In this document: one piece after another, positions 22,541-32,714 of the stretch
How the letters are laid out: each line of letters opens with the position of its first letter
Position numbering within the stretch: the first letter of the stretch is position 1
Assembly: GCF_028583425.1 (NCBI RefSeq)
Contig: NC_072792.1
Location: forward strand, 154,882,676 to 154,946,675
Reading direction: 5' to 3'
DNA: 64,000 nucleotides
Origin: Eublepharis macularius
Lineage: Eukaryota > Chordata > Lepidosauria > Squamata > Eublepharidae
Made by a program: the position numbers and the translations under genes
Notes under the pieces: generated by a model
What the model was told of the DNA's origin: nothing
Seen by the model: the letters and a program-made list of their open reading frames with translations, nothing else
Database searches by the model: none

Positions 22541-22823
22541 TCATTTGCTTGATTTCTTTTCATACTTCTCCTGTGCGTGCCGATTCCCGTTCCGACGCCT
22601 AGGAGGTGAATAGCTAACCCTTCTCCTAGCCCGGAAGCTAGGTTTGTAAGGGTGCGTTCTGTGTCTCTTTGGTTTTGTTTCTTCTCTGTTCAGGCTTGGC
22701 TCAGACTCCTTGTCATCTTCCTTATGTTCCTGTCCCTGGTCTGGCTCTTTTTCAGACTGTAATGTGTTCTTAATAGTATTGATAAGAAATCTTTTGTTTG
22801 TGCTGGCTAGCGGGCACTTCATC
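22541..22823 (-). CDS. POLR1D: POLR1D coding exon 3 and stop (isoform 2 specific)
   Basis: The acceptor is TGTACAG|GATGAAG. The exon completes the Trp codon and then reads MKCPLASTNKRFLINTIKN, an acidic and Gln-rich stretch, and a basic Ser/Arg tail (FRARRRVSYSPPRRR). It ends in TGA at 22543-22541. It is a terminal exon: the 3' untranslated part follows directly to the left. Confidence 0.9.
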
Positions 22824-25800
22824 CTGTACAGACATTAGAAAGCAACCATGTAACTACCTACAACTCAGAAAGTCAAACACAGTGAACCCCAGGAATCGGT
22901 TTAAGATGCTTAACTTTGCCTGCTTTTGGCTTTCCTTGTATGCCACCTAGTGTAAACTTGGAGTAAAGAAAAAATCAAGATGTACAAAAATGAACAGGAG
23001 ACTAATACTGTGTTCAAGACTAATAAATTTTACTCCAGCATAAGCTTCCATAGGAGCCTACTTCTTCAGACACATTTTTTTACAGGTGTTAATTAGCTGA
23101 GCATAACTAGTCACTATGTTTTTATTGATTAGATTTGAATTTTACATAACCACATTTCTCCCTGTTTTTTCATACTTCCTACATGAAATGACTGTGACAG
23201 CCCACACGTTGCAGAAGAGGGCTGAAGTTCATGAAATCTTATGCTGGAATAAACTTTTGCCATTATGGTGCCACAAGATGCCTGTTTATTTTTGCTTCAA
23301 TGGACTAACTGTGCAATCCTAAGAACACTTTCCTAGGAGTAAGCTCCACTGAGTAGACCTCCATAGGTTTGCTCTCCAAGACACCTACAACTTTGGAATG
23401 ATAGTCAAGAAGTAGGTATTTTATCATTGGCTTCAAAGATCAAATACCCATTTCTATACTAAAAGAAAATAGCTGTTAGTGATTTTTGTGAAGACTAAGG
23501 CCTGTGATCACACTAGAACATGCAGAGCTCAACAACTGATGTTTGATCCTTTAGCAAGTATACAGATGAACAGCACAATCCACAGTCCCACTGAGTTCAA
23601 ACAGGATCACTTCTAAAAAAACAAATAAGATTGCAGCTCAAGACTGATTTAAAAAATGTTTGCAAGCCAAAGTTATTGCATTATAATGTTCAGTACAGCA
23701 GCATAGTGGTTAAGTGGTTGGAATACAAATCAACACTCTGCTGGTTCGAACCCCACAACTGGCATATGCTTAGCAGGTAGCCTGGAGTAAGCCGCTCCTC
23801 TCAGCCCCCAGCTCCACTGTGGGGATAACAACAACATAGACTTTGTTCACAGCTCTGAGTGGAGCACTAATCTATCTAGAAGAATGGTATATAAGCACAG
23901 TTATTATTATATTGAATTTATTCACCATAATTGTTAGGGTGTTGGACTAGGACCTGGGAGACCCAGGTTCAAATCCCCACTCTGCCATGGAAGCTCACTT
24001 GAGTGACCCTGGCCAGTCGCACACATTCAACCTAAACTATCTCACAAAGTTATTGAGAGGAGAAAGAAAACGAAAAACTATGTATGCATCTATCAATTCC
24101 TTTGTGGACGGGCTGGAAAAAATATACTAGGCAGACATCTAGATGAACCAAGTGATCCAACTAAGGATAAAAGTAGTTTCATAGGTAAACATGTTCAAGT
24201 AGTAAACAAAATTCAGTTTGGAAGACTTAAGAGATCTGTTAGGAAGAGGTGTTTCAACTCGTTTTAGACTTCATTAATGGCAACAAGATTCAGGCAAGAT
24301 TAAGACATTCTGCATGTGTCTGAACACAGAATAAACATCTTTTATCTAAGGACTCGGAAGAAGTGCAAGTTATACAAAATTATTTGCTCTACTACTTCTT
24401 CTATTTACCTGAAGACATAATACAATGGTTCTCAAAGGTTCTGGATCCATTTCTAGACTTAAAATACAATCCTAAGCAGAGTTAGATCTCTCCAAGTCCA
24501 CTGAAGTCAATGGGTTTAGAATGGTTCATCGGAACAATAATGAAAAGTTCCATTTATTTCCACTGAACTTCTATACAAGCACACTTAACTGGTAGCCATA
24601 ACAGCAAAAGACTCTTGTTTAATTTGTTTAAAGTGTGCAAACTATTTATATTTTAAGGCAAGAAAACCAACGCTTTTTGTTTAAGAACTTACCAGCCCAT
24701 AGGTCCCATAGTTTCTGCTCTGGTTTTTCCACGCTTGGCCTCTTTTAAAAGTTCTTCCACTGCCTTCCTAAATAAATAGAACAGAAAAAAATATTTTCGT
24801 TAAGGCTAGTGTTCCAGAACTGAAATAAAACTGTAAGCATTAGAAGCAAGTGTGGTTGCTGGAGTCCCATAAACAGAATGGGACATTCCTGCCTCCCCAG
24901 TCCTTCTGCAGCCCGCTTTAAGTACCCTCAAATGCTCTTTCTGGGGGGCCTCAGGAATAGTGTGGAAGATTAACTGGGGAGGTCTGCAATGGGGTGAAGA
25001 AATGAGATTTTGATCCCTCTCCAGAACGTTTATGTGCCCTCAAAGAACTGTTGCAACTGTTAACAGCCAACATATGAGCCACTGTACAGATGCACAAGAC
25101 AGAGCTTAGTTACTTTTGGGGAAGAACTTTCTTTTGATAGACTATTTATGGCAAAAGGGGGGAAACCACACTAGGATGGATGGACTTCTAGCACGAGTGA
25201 AAAAGCAACGTTAGTCCTATTGGATTTTCAGTAATTTATGTCTATACTCAAGCACCCCTGGATTATATTCTCCCAAATCCCTATTCAGTCTAAAATCATT
25301 ACCTTTACTTAAATTCTGAAATCCAATTCAAGCAATACATTTATTTGACAAAGACAGACAACAAATGATGATGCACTTCAAAATATTTCAACAATGTGAT
25401 GTATCACAGGACTGTAAAGTAACATGAGAAATATTCGCTTCTAATCAGCTTCTTATACAATTCCTTTAAAAGAATTTTTTAGTAAATACTTGAGACGAAA
25501 GGGAACATTTTTATTTACCCATCATTTTGGTAATACCTTTCTTTCTTTCTCCCGCACGGGCACCAAAGCTGGCTTGCATAATTCGCCTATCCTCCACTGT
25601 AGACTCACAACAACCCTGTTAGGCTGTGGTCACCCAGCAAGCCTCCATGGCAGAGTGGGGCTACAAACCTGGTTCTCCCAGACCCCAGTCCGACACTCTA
25701 ACCACCACACCATGCTGGCTCTCCACCATGCCTTGATTCCGTACTTCTCCGGTTACTGAATATACAGCCATTCAAGATGTGGCGGAACTAAGGACTTTTT

Positions 25801-27755
25801 ATGAAAAAAAATTCTTTCATTCTAGTTACATAACTAATGCTAGCAATCTCTTATAGGCAAGATAAGTATCTTAAGCATAAGGATGATTTAAAGAGACAAC
25901 CCTGGCACCCATCCGCATTAGCGTTTTTCTTTTCTCACTAGTGATGTGTGTTGTCTGCAATGTAGTTATGCAGCAATTTCCACAGATGTGGTATCACTAC
26001 ATTGAAATTACTAGCACAGACGGGAAAATCCTTCACTTTAGGTTATACATTTCAAAAACATTTTGTGGAGAAATGGGATATTGTAAATTCTGGCTGCATG
26101 TGTACCTGCCTACATAAGCAGAAGTCTCCATGATGCAGTACAGGATAGAGACAGAAACCTCCAGCTAAAGAGCTAGTTAACGAAAATCCATGTGCACATC
26201 AGCATCTTTCTCATCTCTTTGATATCCCTTGAAAATAACCTTCTAGCCTCTCAATAGATAACGAGGGGAACGGACCCATTCTGCCAACAGTCCACCCCTG
26301 AGATTTTCTCTCTTCGATATATTTTCTATAGGACCTTTGCTCCTTACTTCCTCAGTTTCTGCATTTCATCCTGTTGCATATTCTGTCCCATACTTTAGCT
26401 GCCTTGAGCCTTGAGACCCCACCATCCTATTCTTCACCTTTTCTGGCTTTCTTCTCACACTGCCTCTTCCCACCATCAGTTGCTCATGTTTATAAGCATC
26501 TAAGATTGTTACTTCAGGGGACTGGAGGAAGTCTTACTAGCTTAGTTTGGTGTAGTGGTTAAGAGAGGTAGGACTCTAATCTGGAGAACCAGGTTTGTTT
26601 CCCCACTCCTCCACTTGAAGCCAGCTGGGTGACCTTGGGTCAGTCACAGCTCTACGGAGCTCTCTCAGCCCCACCCACCTCACAGGGTGATTGTTGTGGG
26701 GATAATGACATACTTTGTAAACCGCTCTGAGTGGGTGTTAAGTTGTCCTGAAGAATGGTATATAAATTGAATGTTGTTGTTATTACCCCTGCCCGTCTCC
26801 TCGAGACAGTCTTAACAACCACCTGTAGCTCTCCTAAGCCTTCTGTTTCTCAGCCCACTTATTACTATTCCCCTTTTTTCAGCCCTCAAAACATGTCAGC
26901 CTCCATACCTCCTGGAAGCTCTTATCATTTAATAATAATATCTGTGGTTATATACCACTCTTCTAGGATTGCACTGTAAATATCATCTTTCTCCCCTCTT
27001 ACTCAACTTGTATCCACTCAAAATAACTCAAAGCTCATTCCCCCCAAGCATCATTATTTCTTTCCTTCCCTTGCAAGAGATTCTGTAGAACATGGCTGAA
27101 ATAATTTTAAAAACCCAGAAAATATTTATTTACATTATTTGCAGCTTTACCCCAGCACCATTTATTATCATGAAAGATAGTTCTGGAATGAACGTTGGCA
27201 GTCTTCACTCAGGCAAGGGTTGCCAGGTCCAGGTTGGGAAATTCCTGGAGATTGGGGAGGGGGGGGGGAATGAAGCCTGGAGAGGGCGGGGTTTGGGAAG
27301 GGGGAGAGGCTTCAGAATGGTATAATGCCATGGAGTCCACTCTTCACAGAAGCCATTTTCTCCAGGGGAGCTGATCTCTGTGGCCTGGAGATCAGTGGTA
27401 ATTCTGGGAGATCTCTAGGCAACACCTGGAGACTGGCAACCCTAACTCAGGCTCTTCTGATACCCAAAAGTGATACCCCTTGTTCTGAAGGAGCTCGACT
27501 CTCGAAAGCTCTCACCCTCAGGCGCCACTGGATTCCAATCCAGCTTGATACGCGTCTCCTTTTCTCACAGACTCCCCTACCCGAGAGAGCGGGCTCCTAA
27601 GGGCGGGAAGGCAACCGCCCTCGGGGCCCCAGAGACCCCTCACAACTTTCCCTCCTGCCCTCCACCCGGTCACCTCCCGCGTTCAGCCGCCCCCGTCCGC
27701 AAGCGGCTGCTTCCTGCTTCCCGCCTCACCTTTCCAGCTCCAGGTCCTCCGCCAT
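22541..27755 (-). CDS. POLR1D: POLR1D, short alternative product (isoform 2 type), three coding exons
   Basis: The coding sequence joins 27755-27730, 24767-24693 and 22823-22541 (384 nt, 127 residues plus a TGA stop). All joins are in frame and use GT/AG sites. The product starts MAEDLELERK, continues VEELLKEAKRGKTRAETMGP, then MKCPLASTNKRFLINTIKN, and ends in a charged, Arg/Lys/Ser-rich low-complexity tail with SYSPPRRR. I recognise this as vertebrate 'protein POLR1D, isoform 2' (about 122 residues in human, from memory). The first exon is shared with RPAC2, the small alpha-like subunit of RNA polymerases I and III. The product seen here lacks the RPAC2 dimerisation fold and its molecular role is not well defined. 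Introns are 2962 bp (24768-27729) and 1869 bp (22824-24692). The start is the first ATG downstream of a CpG island. The frame is intact. Confidence 0.9.
23005..23082 (-). repeat. Penelope-like terminal fragment, reverse
   Basis: On the minus strand: TGTGTCTGAAGAAGTAGGCT, then AAGCTTATGCTGGAGTAAAA and TTTATTAGTCT. This is the widespread reptile tail normally reading CTGATGAAG...GAAAGCTTATGCT. It lies in POLR1D intron 2, in inverted orientation to the copy at 23200-23280. Confidence 0.6.
23200..23280 (+). repeat. Penelope-like terminal fragment, forward
   Basis: GCAGAAGAGGGCTGAAGTTC, then ATGAAATCTTATGCTGGAAT and TATGGTGCCACAAGATGCCT match the same tail family in forward orientation. Confidence 0.55.
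23310..23372. repeat. Palindromic MITE, 'CCTAGGAGTAAG' arm type
   Basis: GTGCAATCCTAAGAACACTT, then TCCTAGGAGTAAGCTCCACT and GAGTAGACCTCCATAGG. A standard copy of the A arm type, in POLR1D intron 2. Confidence 0.65.
23568..23640. repeat. Palindromic MITE, degraded copy
   Basis: GCACAATCCACAGTCCCACT and GAGTTCAAACAGGATCACTT, ending AGATTGCAGCTC, are a weathered A-type copy. Confidence 0.5.
23695..23915 (+). repeat. tRNA-derived SINE ('GCATAGTGGTTAAGTGGTTGG' type)
   Basis: The head GCATAGTGGTTAAGTGGTTG and B box GGTTCGAACCCC are tRNA-like. The body has GGAGTAAGCCGCTCCTCTCA and the tail TCTATCTAGAAGAATGGTAT plus ATTATTAT. Other copies are at 28120 (reverse), 49147 and 56452. Confidence 0.8.
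23935..24095 (+). repeat. tRNA-derived SINE, second type
   Basis: GTTGGACTAGGACCTGGGAG, then the B box GGTTCAAATCCCC and GCCATGGAAGCTCACTTGAG. The tail is degraded. In POLR1D intron 2. Confidence 0.65.
24463..24522. repeat. Palindromic MITE, partial
   Basis: ACAATCCTAAGCAGAGTTAG, then TCCAAGTCCACTGAAGTCAA and GGGTTTAGAATGG. One end is diverged. In POLR1D intron 2. Confidence 0.6.
24693..24767 (-). CDS. POLR1D: POLR1D coding exon 2 (isoform 2 specific)
   Basis: This 75-nt exon encodes KAVEELLKEAKRGKTRAETM followed by GPMG and two bases of a Trp codon. The acceptor is TTTATTTAG|GAAGG and the donor is TG|GTAAGT. Both flanking introns interrupt a codon after its second base, so skipping this exon would keep the frame. 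The peptide is the most conserved part of the isoform 2 protein. Confidence 0.9.
25535..25735 (-). repeat. tRNA-derived SINE, reverse, in POLR1D intron 1
   Basis: Plus-strand order: a CTTTCTTTCTCCCG tail, ACAACAACCCTGTTAGGCTG, GGTCACCCAGCAAGCCTCCA, then the tRNA-like head reversed (CTAACCACCACACCATGCTG). Confidence 0.7.
26545..26783 (+). repeat. tRNA-derived SINE ('AGTTTGGTGTAGTGGTTAAG' type)
   Basis: AGTTTGGTGTAGTGGTTAAG, AATCTGGAGAACCAGGTTTG, CCACTCCTCCACTTGAAGCC, CCTCACAGGGTGATTGTTGT and GTTGTCCTGAAGAATGGTAT follow in order. This is the most frequent SINE of the window (also at 30994, 51951, 59853 and 62870). In POLR1D intron 1. Confidence 0.85.
27215..27444 (-). mobile_element. hAT-type MITE (AGGGTTGCC family) with perfect 8-bp target duplication
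   Basis: Starts AAGGGTTGCCAGG and ends GGCAACCCTA. It is flanked on both sides by ACTCAGGC (27207-27214 and 27445-27452). An 8-bp duplication is the hallmark of hAT transposition. The body reads in reverse relative to the copy at 15067. It lies in POLR1D intron 1, close to the promoter. Confidence 0.85.
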
Positions 27756-28050
27756 GACAGGCGGCGGTCGCTGGGTCAGGTCAGCAAAGCCGCTCTCCGC
27801 CTCCTCCTCCCCTCAAGCGCCCGCGTCGTCCGCCATCTCTCCGGCTGAGCAGCAGAAACAGGAAGGAGGAGAAAGAAGGCGGCGCGGCGGCATCAACAAG
27901 CGCGTCAGCCGTTCTCAAGGCCCCCGAACGGATAGTGCCGCCCAGTTTCATGGGACGCCTTCACGCGATACAGCACTCCCCTCAGCGGGAAGGCACGCAT
28001 CTCAGCCAAGATGGGTAGGCCCGGTTTGCCGGTGCGTGCCTGCAGTTTCA
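27590..28050 (-). promoter_or_regulatory. POLR1D: CpG-rich promoter of POLR1D
   Basis: The block is GC-rich with many CpG dinucleotides and stands out from the AT-rich surroundings. It holds the start codon at 27755 and the likely 5' UTR. On the minus strand GATGGCGG (27837-27830) resembles a YY1 site about 80 nt upstream of the ATG. A GGAAGTG word at 28054-28060 resembles an ETS site. No TATA box is evident. The exact transcription start cannot be read from sequence. Confidence 0.6.
27730..27755 (-). CDS. POLR1D: POLR1D coding exon 1
   Basis: This part encodes MAEDLELE plus the first two bases of an Arg codon. The donor is GAAAG|GTGAGG, with the GT at 27729-27728. In other vertebrates this exon also starts the RPAC2 product, so the same donor probably serves both transcripts. 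The exon lies inside a CpG-rich block, as expected for a housekeeping promoter. Confidence 0.88.
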
Positions 28051-28119
28051 CACGGAAGTGCGTTCTTTGTGAGAATCAATCCCAATAGAAAGCGAGTACT
28101 TTCAAGGGTCGTGATCATC

Positions 28120-28335
28120 GCCACCAACAATAACAACAGCGTGCTTCGGGGCAGATTAGTGCCCCACTCAGAGTGGTAAACGAAGTCAGTGTTATTATTG
28201 TACCCGGAGTACAGCTGGGAGCTGGGGCGCAGTGGCTCACCCAAGGCCTCCTGCTGAGCTCGTGGCAATAGTGAGAGTCGAACCAGCAGGGTGCTGACTT
28301 GCACCCCGGCCATTTAATCGCTATGCTACAATCCT
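28120..28335 (-). repeat. tRNA-derived SINE, reverse, upstream of POLR1D
   Basis: Plus-strand words ATTAGTGCCCCACTCAGAGT, GGCTCACCCAAGGCCTCCTG, GAGTCGAACCAGCAGG and TTAATCGCTATGCTAC are the reversed body, B box and head of the SINE type seen at 23695. Confidence 0.75.
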
Positions 28336-28356
28336 ATTTTATCACAACGTTCAGTA

Positions 28357-28548
28357 CGGTTGCCACGCTCCAGGTGTGTGTGTGGAGTTATGCCAGAATT
28401 ACTACTGATCTCCAGACTACTGAACTCAGTTCCCTTGGAAGAAATGACAGCTTCAGAGAGTGGTCTCTATGATGTCTTCACCACCTTTCCCTCCCCAAGC
28501 ACTGCCTCAAAATCTAAAGGAATTTCCCAAGCCAGAGTTGGCAATTCT
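28357..28548 (+). mobile_element. hAT-like MITE, AGGGTTGCC family
   Basis: The CGGTTGCCACGCTCCAG start, TACTACTGATCTCCAGACTA body and GAGTTGGCAATTCTA end are aged versions of the family ends. The flanks GTTCAGTA and GTTCAAGG share their first five bases. It lies between the two CpG islands. Confidence 0.65.
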
Positions 28549-28969
28549 AGTTCAAGGTGGCTAGCAAAACAACCAGATCCCCAAACATGGGGAGATGCAT
28601 AGGAGGAAAAACTCCACCAGTTGACAGTTTCTCCCAGTTTACACATATAGCTGAAACAAACAGTAAAGCTGTTCCTGGATTGCAGTCCTTCAAGTCGCTT
28701 GAGTGTAGGCATATTTGACTGGGCCCCTCGTCTAAGTAACTAGGATTCAACTTGCATGTCTTCTAAGATTTGTTAATGCTCAGGCATGCAAGCCTGTATG
28801 ATTTGGGATGGCGGGCTCAGTGTTTTAAAGCTTGGCTTGCTGGATCCATCCAGTCTAATATTCTGTTTCCAGAAGCAGCTGGTCGGATGCGCCTAGACAA
28901 AAAAGCAAGGGCCCATCCTCCCCCCCCCCCGTTTGTTTCCAGCACCTGGACTGGCTGTATTATGCAAAC

Positions 28970-29058
28970 AGTGTAACCTTAAGCAGTTACACACCCTTCT
29001 GTAAACGTTGACCTCGATGGACTTAGAAGGGTGTAACTCGCCTTAGGACTGCACTGAA
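28970..29058. repeat. Palindromic MITE, 'ACACCCTTCT' arm type, between the promoters
   Basis: AGTTACACACCCTTCTGTAA faces GGACTTAGAAGGGTGTAACT across CGTTGACCTCGATG. The ends are CAGTGTAACCTTAAGCAG and CGCCTTAGGACTGCACTG. Confidence 0.8.
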
Positions 29059-29189
29059 AGTCGTTCAGATTCTACTGAGTTAGTCATCGGTCCACGCGGT
29101 CCAGTACCGTCCAGTATAGTCGCATCTACCAACAGTTCCACAGCTCTTCGCTCAGTGAGGGAGCCTGGAGCTGAACGTGAGAGTTTGGG

Positions 29190-30015
29190 AGTGTGAAACA
29201 CGTGCCGACGGGCCTTTCCCAACAAAAGTGTGGATGGGGATGCGCAAAATCGGCCTCCAGTTCTGCGCATCCCCTCCATGCGCTCCCTTTCACGTCCCCT
29301 TTCATTCTCACACATCCCTTTCCTCCAGGCAGGCAGCTTCCCGTTGCAATCAGGCGAGCGGCAGGGACAACCCCAGAGAAAGCCGCGACTCTAGTGGCCC
29401 GCTCGGCCGGATCCCGCCCCGGCCAGCCTCCCATAGGCGGCTGCGCTTCCTCCAGCAGCGCTGGGGCGGTCCTCGGATAGCTGGGCGGCGCCGTCGCTGG
29501 AGCCTCGGTGGCTGCCCCCGGGAGGAGGAGCCGCCCGAGCGCGAGCCAGGGAGACGCGCTTAAGTCCCGCCTGGAGTTTGGCTCTTTCCAGGAGCTGCAC
29601 GGTGAGGCGCGGGAAGGAGGAGCCAGCGGGCCCTTGCTACGGCTGCGGCGCGGCGGAGGGAGAGAGAGCTGCCCCCTGCGCTCGCTCTCATCTCCGCGCC
29701 GTCCTCCGGAGCGCGATGCCTGGGACGGTGCAAGGAGAAGGGAAGGGAGCTGCTTCTGTCCACCAGGGTGAGTAACTTCAATGGACAGCCGCCTGCCGTG
29801 GAGACCTGGCCAACCGCAGCCTTGAGGCGCTCGCCTGCCTTTCTTTCCAGGGATTTCCCTCTTGCTCCGTTACCCTTCCAGAGGCGTTCGCTTGTTTCGG
29901 AACGGATCCGCTCTTCCCGCGCCTGCCCCCGTCGGCAAGGCACTGCGGTGCCAGCGGATTCCTTCTTGGTAGATTTTTTTCCCGATCTGGCAGCTCCTTC
30001 GCTCTCTGCAGTGGG
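29190..30015 (+). promoter_or_regulatory. CpG island, probable promoter of the rightward neighbour (LNX2 by synteny)
   Basis: This is the most CpG-dense part of the window, with GC boxes such as CGGCCGGATCCCGCCCCGG and strings of CCGCC/GGCGG. It is separate from the POLR1D island; repeats fill the gap. In human, LNX2 is transcribed away from POLR1D from an adjacent promoter, so this island probably drives the LNX2 orthologue. No coding exon of LNX2 (RING and PDZ domains) is visible here, so the gene name is inference. Confidence 0.5.
29400..29767 (+). other. Probable non-coding first exon of the rightward gene
   Basis: The segment lies within the CpG island and ends at CACCAGG|GTGAGTAAC, a near-consensus splice donor with GT at 29768-29769. 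A weaker alternative donor, CACG|GTGAGG, is near 29600. No convincing protein start is present, although an ATG occurs at 29716. Its left boundary is a guess. Human LNX2 has a non-coding first exon followed by a very long first intron, which fits the lack of coding exons to the right. Confidence 0.4.
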
Positions 30016-30252
30016 TGCTGCCCTATGCCGGCCTCTCCCCTGTGTCCAGTGAGCTTGGGCGCTCCTACGTTTCCGGATGGCCATAGCGTTGCTTGTGGCT
30101 ACAGCTGGCTCCAGTCTTTCTTCAGGCGTTTCCATTCCCAGTCGCCCTTTCGTATAACAACACACATTAAACAGTTTAGCAGGCCCACTCCCCCCCCCCC
30201 CCGCGCTAAGAAGCTGATGCTCATCGATTTCCATTGGTGGAGGTGAACTGAT

Positions 30253-30254
<2 letters not shown>

Positions 30255-30282
<28 letters not shown>
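30255..30282 (+). repeat. (TG)n microsatellite
   Basis: About 14 GT/TG dinucleotides. A nearby (AT)n run lies at 30402-30422, and a run of C's at about 30190-30202. Confidence 0.95.
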
Positions 30283-30283
<1 letters not shown>

Positions 30284-30993
30284 GTTGGTAGGGGGGCTCA
30301 AACTACAAGAATGGAGTGGCCAAGGTGATGATTTCTTTCTGCAAGTCATTCTTCTAGATTCTTTTCATCAGATGGTTGGAAGTGGTATTAATGTTGACTT
30401 TTATATATATATATATATATATAAAGTATTAGGGAGGGTTCCTCTTTCCCTGCTTGTAATTTAGAATTCTTCAAACTGTGATTTTTTAAAATACTTATGA
30501 TGACCTCCATAGGGCCAGATTTGATGCACTGATAGGCTTAACATGATGGTTCCCAAAAATGCAGGAGCTGGGCCTCTCCAAAAGAGACAGGTCTGGTTGC
30601 TGAGGTACAAATGCCCTTCCACTCCTTGATCAGTTTTTATGTTGATGTAGATGGAGTAGGAGGTGGAGGCTGCTACGGTCTCCCATGCTGGTAGCAGTAT
30701 TGATTTGTGGTGCTAGTCTAATGGGACATCCTTTATTTTTCTACTTGTCATTACTTTTCTACTTATCATCATCAAGGGGAATCTTCTGTTGTGTTAACAG
30801 GCCCATGTAGACTTTATCTCTGCCAGCCCCCAGATGTGAATTGGAAGTGAGAGCCTCTACCTGAACTACCTGCCTTAATTTTGTCTTTTCTAATTGAGTG
30901 TCTGCAAGGGTCCTCCTACCCTCCTTGGATGCAAAGAAGCTCAGTGGAGAGAGTTTTAAGGAACTTCCATTTTCAGCTTTTCTATGGGATATG
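30283..30993. other. Non-coding DNA
   Basis: Nothing recognised apart from the (AT)n run. An 83-residue minus-strand frame (31010-30759) has no domain. Confidence 0.4.
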
Positions 30994-31330
30994 AGTAATA
31001 ATAATAACAATCATAATATTCAATTTATATATCGCCCTTCAGGACAATGAACATCCACTCAGAGCTGTTTACAAAGTACGTTATTATTATCCCCACAACA
31101 AGCACCCTGTGTGGTGGGTGGGGCTGAGAGAGCTTCAACAAGCTGTGACTGTGATGTTATTATTATCCCCACAACAAGCACCCTGTGCAGTGGGTGGGGC
31201 TGAGAGAGCTTCAACAAGCTGTGACTGACCCAAGGTCACCCAGCTGGCTTCAAGTGGAGGAGTGGGAAATTAAACCCAGTTCTCCAGATTAGAGTCCCTG
31301 CACTCTTAACCACTACACCAAACTGGCTCT
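30994..31330 (-). repeat. tRNA-derived SINE, reverse, with internal 75-bp tandem duplication
   Basis: The ordinary body reads ATCGCCCTTCAGGACAA, CCACTCAGAGCTG and CTACACCAAACTGGCTC. The part starting GTTATTATTATCCCCACAAC occurs twice in tandem (31080-31154 and 31155-31229), making this copy longer than the others. Confidence 0.85.
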
Positions 31331-31389
31331 GGAGAGTACTGGGGATAGGATGGAACAGAGGGCAAAGTTCAACCATTTAAGAAATGTAG

Positions 31390-32655
31390 AGGAGTCTGTT
31401 GCTGATTTTTTGTTTTACCACAAATTTATTGGCTGTCGGCATGAGTCAGATCCTTGGCCCACTGGCCAGTTACACTCTTACTTGACTGACTGATTCCAGA
31501 AGGAGGGGCTGAATGACTGGTGTTCAGCCCCCTGGCATTTATCCTTTGTGGTTCCACAGGGTTCCATTTTGTCCCCCATGCTGTTCAACATCTACTTGAA
31601 ATCACTGGGAGAGATCATCATGGGATTTGGAGTAAGGTGTCACCAATATGCAGATGACACCAGCTCTGTTTCTCCTTAACTCCTGGGACAAGTGGGTCAG
31701 TGGAAGTCCTTAGCAGGTGCCTGGAAATGGCATTGGGGTGGATGAAAGCCATTAAGATGAAGCTTATTCCAGACAAGAATGAGGAGCTGTTGGTCAATGG
31801 CAAAACGGCTCGAGCACTGAGGAGCCGGCCTGTTTTGGAAAGGGTTGCACTCCCCCTGAAGGAGTGTGGAGATGCTGGTGGATGTTGGAGGCCCAGGTCT
31901 CTTCTATGGCACACAGTCCCTTTTATCAGTTGTGGCTGATGTGCCAGCCATTCCTTATAAAGTGTGATCTGGCTGTGGTGATCCATGCTTTGATTACATC
32001 CAGATTAAATTACTGTAATTAACTCTGCATAGAGCTGCCTTTGAAAATGGTATTGAAACTTCCATTGGTTCAAAATGCAGCCAGGGTACTGCCAGGGGTG
32101 GGATACTGGGAAAATAACATTCCAATGCTGGAAGATCTGCACTGGCTGACCATCTGCTTTCAGGCACAATTCAGAGTGCTGGTTCTTACCTTTAAAGCCC
32201 ATTTGACCTGGAAACGGGGTACTTGAAGGACTGCCTCCTCATGTATTGTTCAGCCTGCCAGTTGAGATCTGTCGCACAAGCCCTGCTCTCTGTGCCCCTG
32301 CCTTCCAAGGGCAGGGGGGTGGTAAGCAGAGACAGGGCTTTTTCTGTAGTGGCATCTCACCTGTGGAATGTCCTCCTTCTTGGGGCCCTCCTACTGCCTA
32401 CAATTATTCTCTTTTAGGCTCCAAACAAAAACATTTTTATTTACTCAGGCTTTTAATTAAGGGCTTGGTGTTTTCCTACCATGTTAATAGTGTGTTTTAG
32501 TCTAAAAACTGTTATTCATTTTAAACTGCTTAATGTTTTTATGCTCTGGTTGGTTGTTTTATGCTGGGTTTTAATTAAGAATTTTCAGTGTCATATTTTG
32601 TAAGCCACAGGTTCCCTGGAGGGCCTCCATAAAAACTCTCTAAATAAATAAATAA
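31390..32655 (+). mobile_element. L2-type LINE, 5'-truncated within the reverse transcriptase
   Basis: In the plus orientation it reads GSILSPMLFNIYLKSLGE, then the QYADDT catalytic box near 31650, the FNIY and LHWL-like regions (GCACTGGCTGACCATCTGCT), GTGCTGGTTCTTACCTTTAA and the Pro/Trp end. It is followed by a long AT-rich 3' UTR ending in AAATAAATAAATAAG. The frame is broken several times. The order of motifs fits L2. Confidence 0.7.
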
Positions 32656-32714
32656 GATAATGCTTATTTCAGGATAGAGCCTTGATTTACTGTAGACTCC
32701 AGTGTACTGTGTGC

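Noticed and set aside
29560-30234. 224-residue minus-strand open frame in the CpG island
   Set aside because: High GC removes stop codons, so long frames are expected. The peptide is Arg/Ala/Gly-rich low complexity, and the frame runs antisense to the likely rightward first exon.
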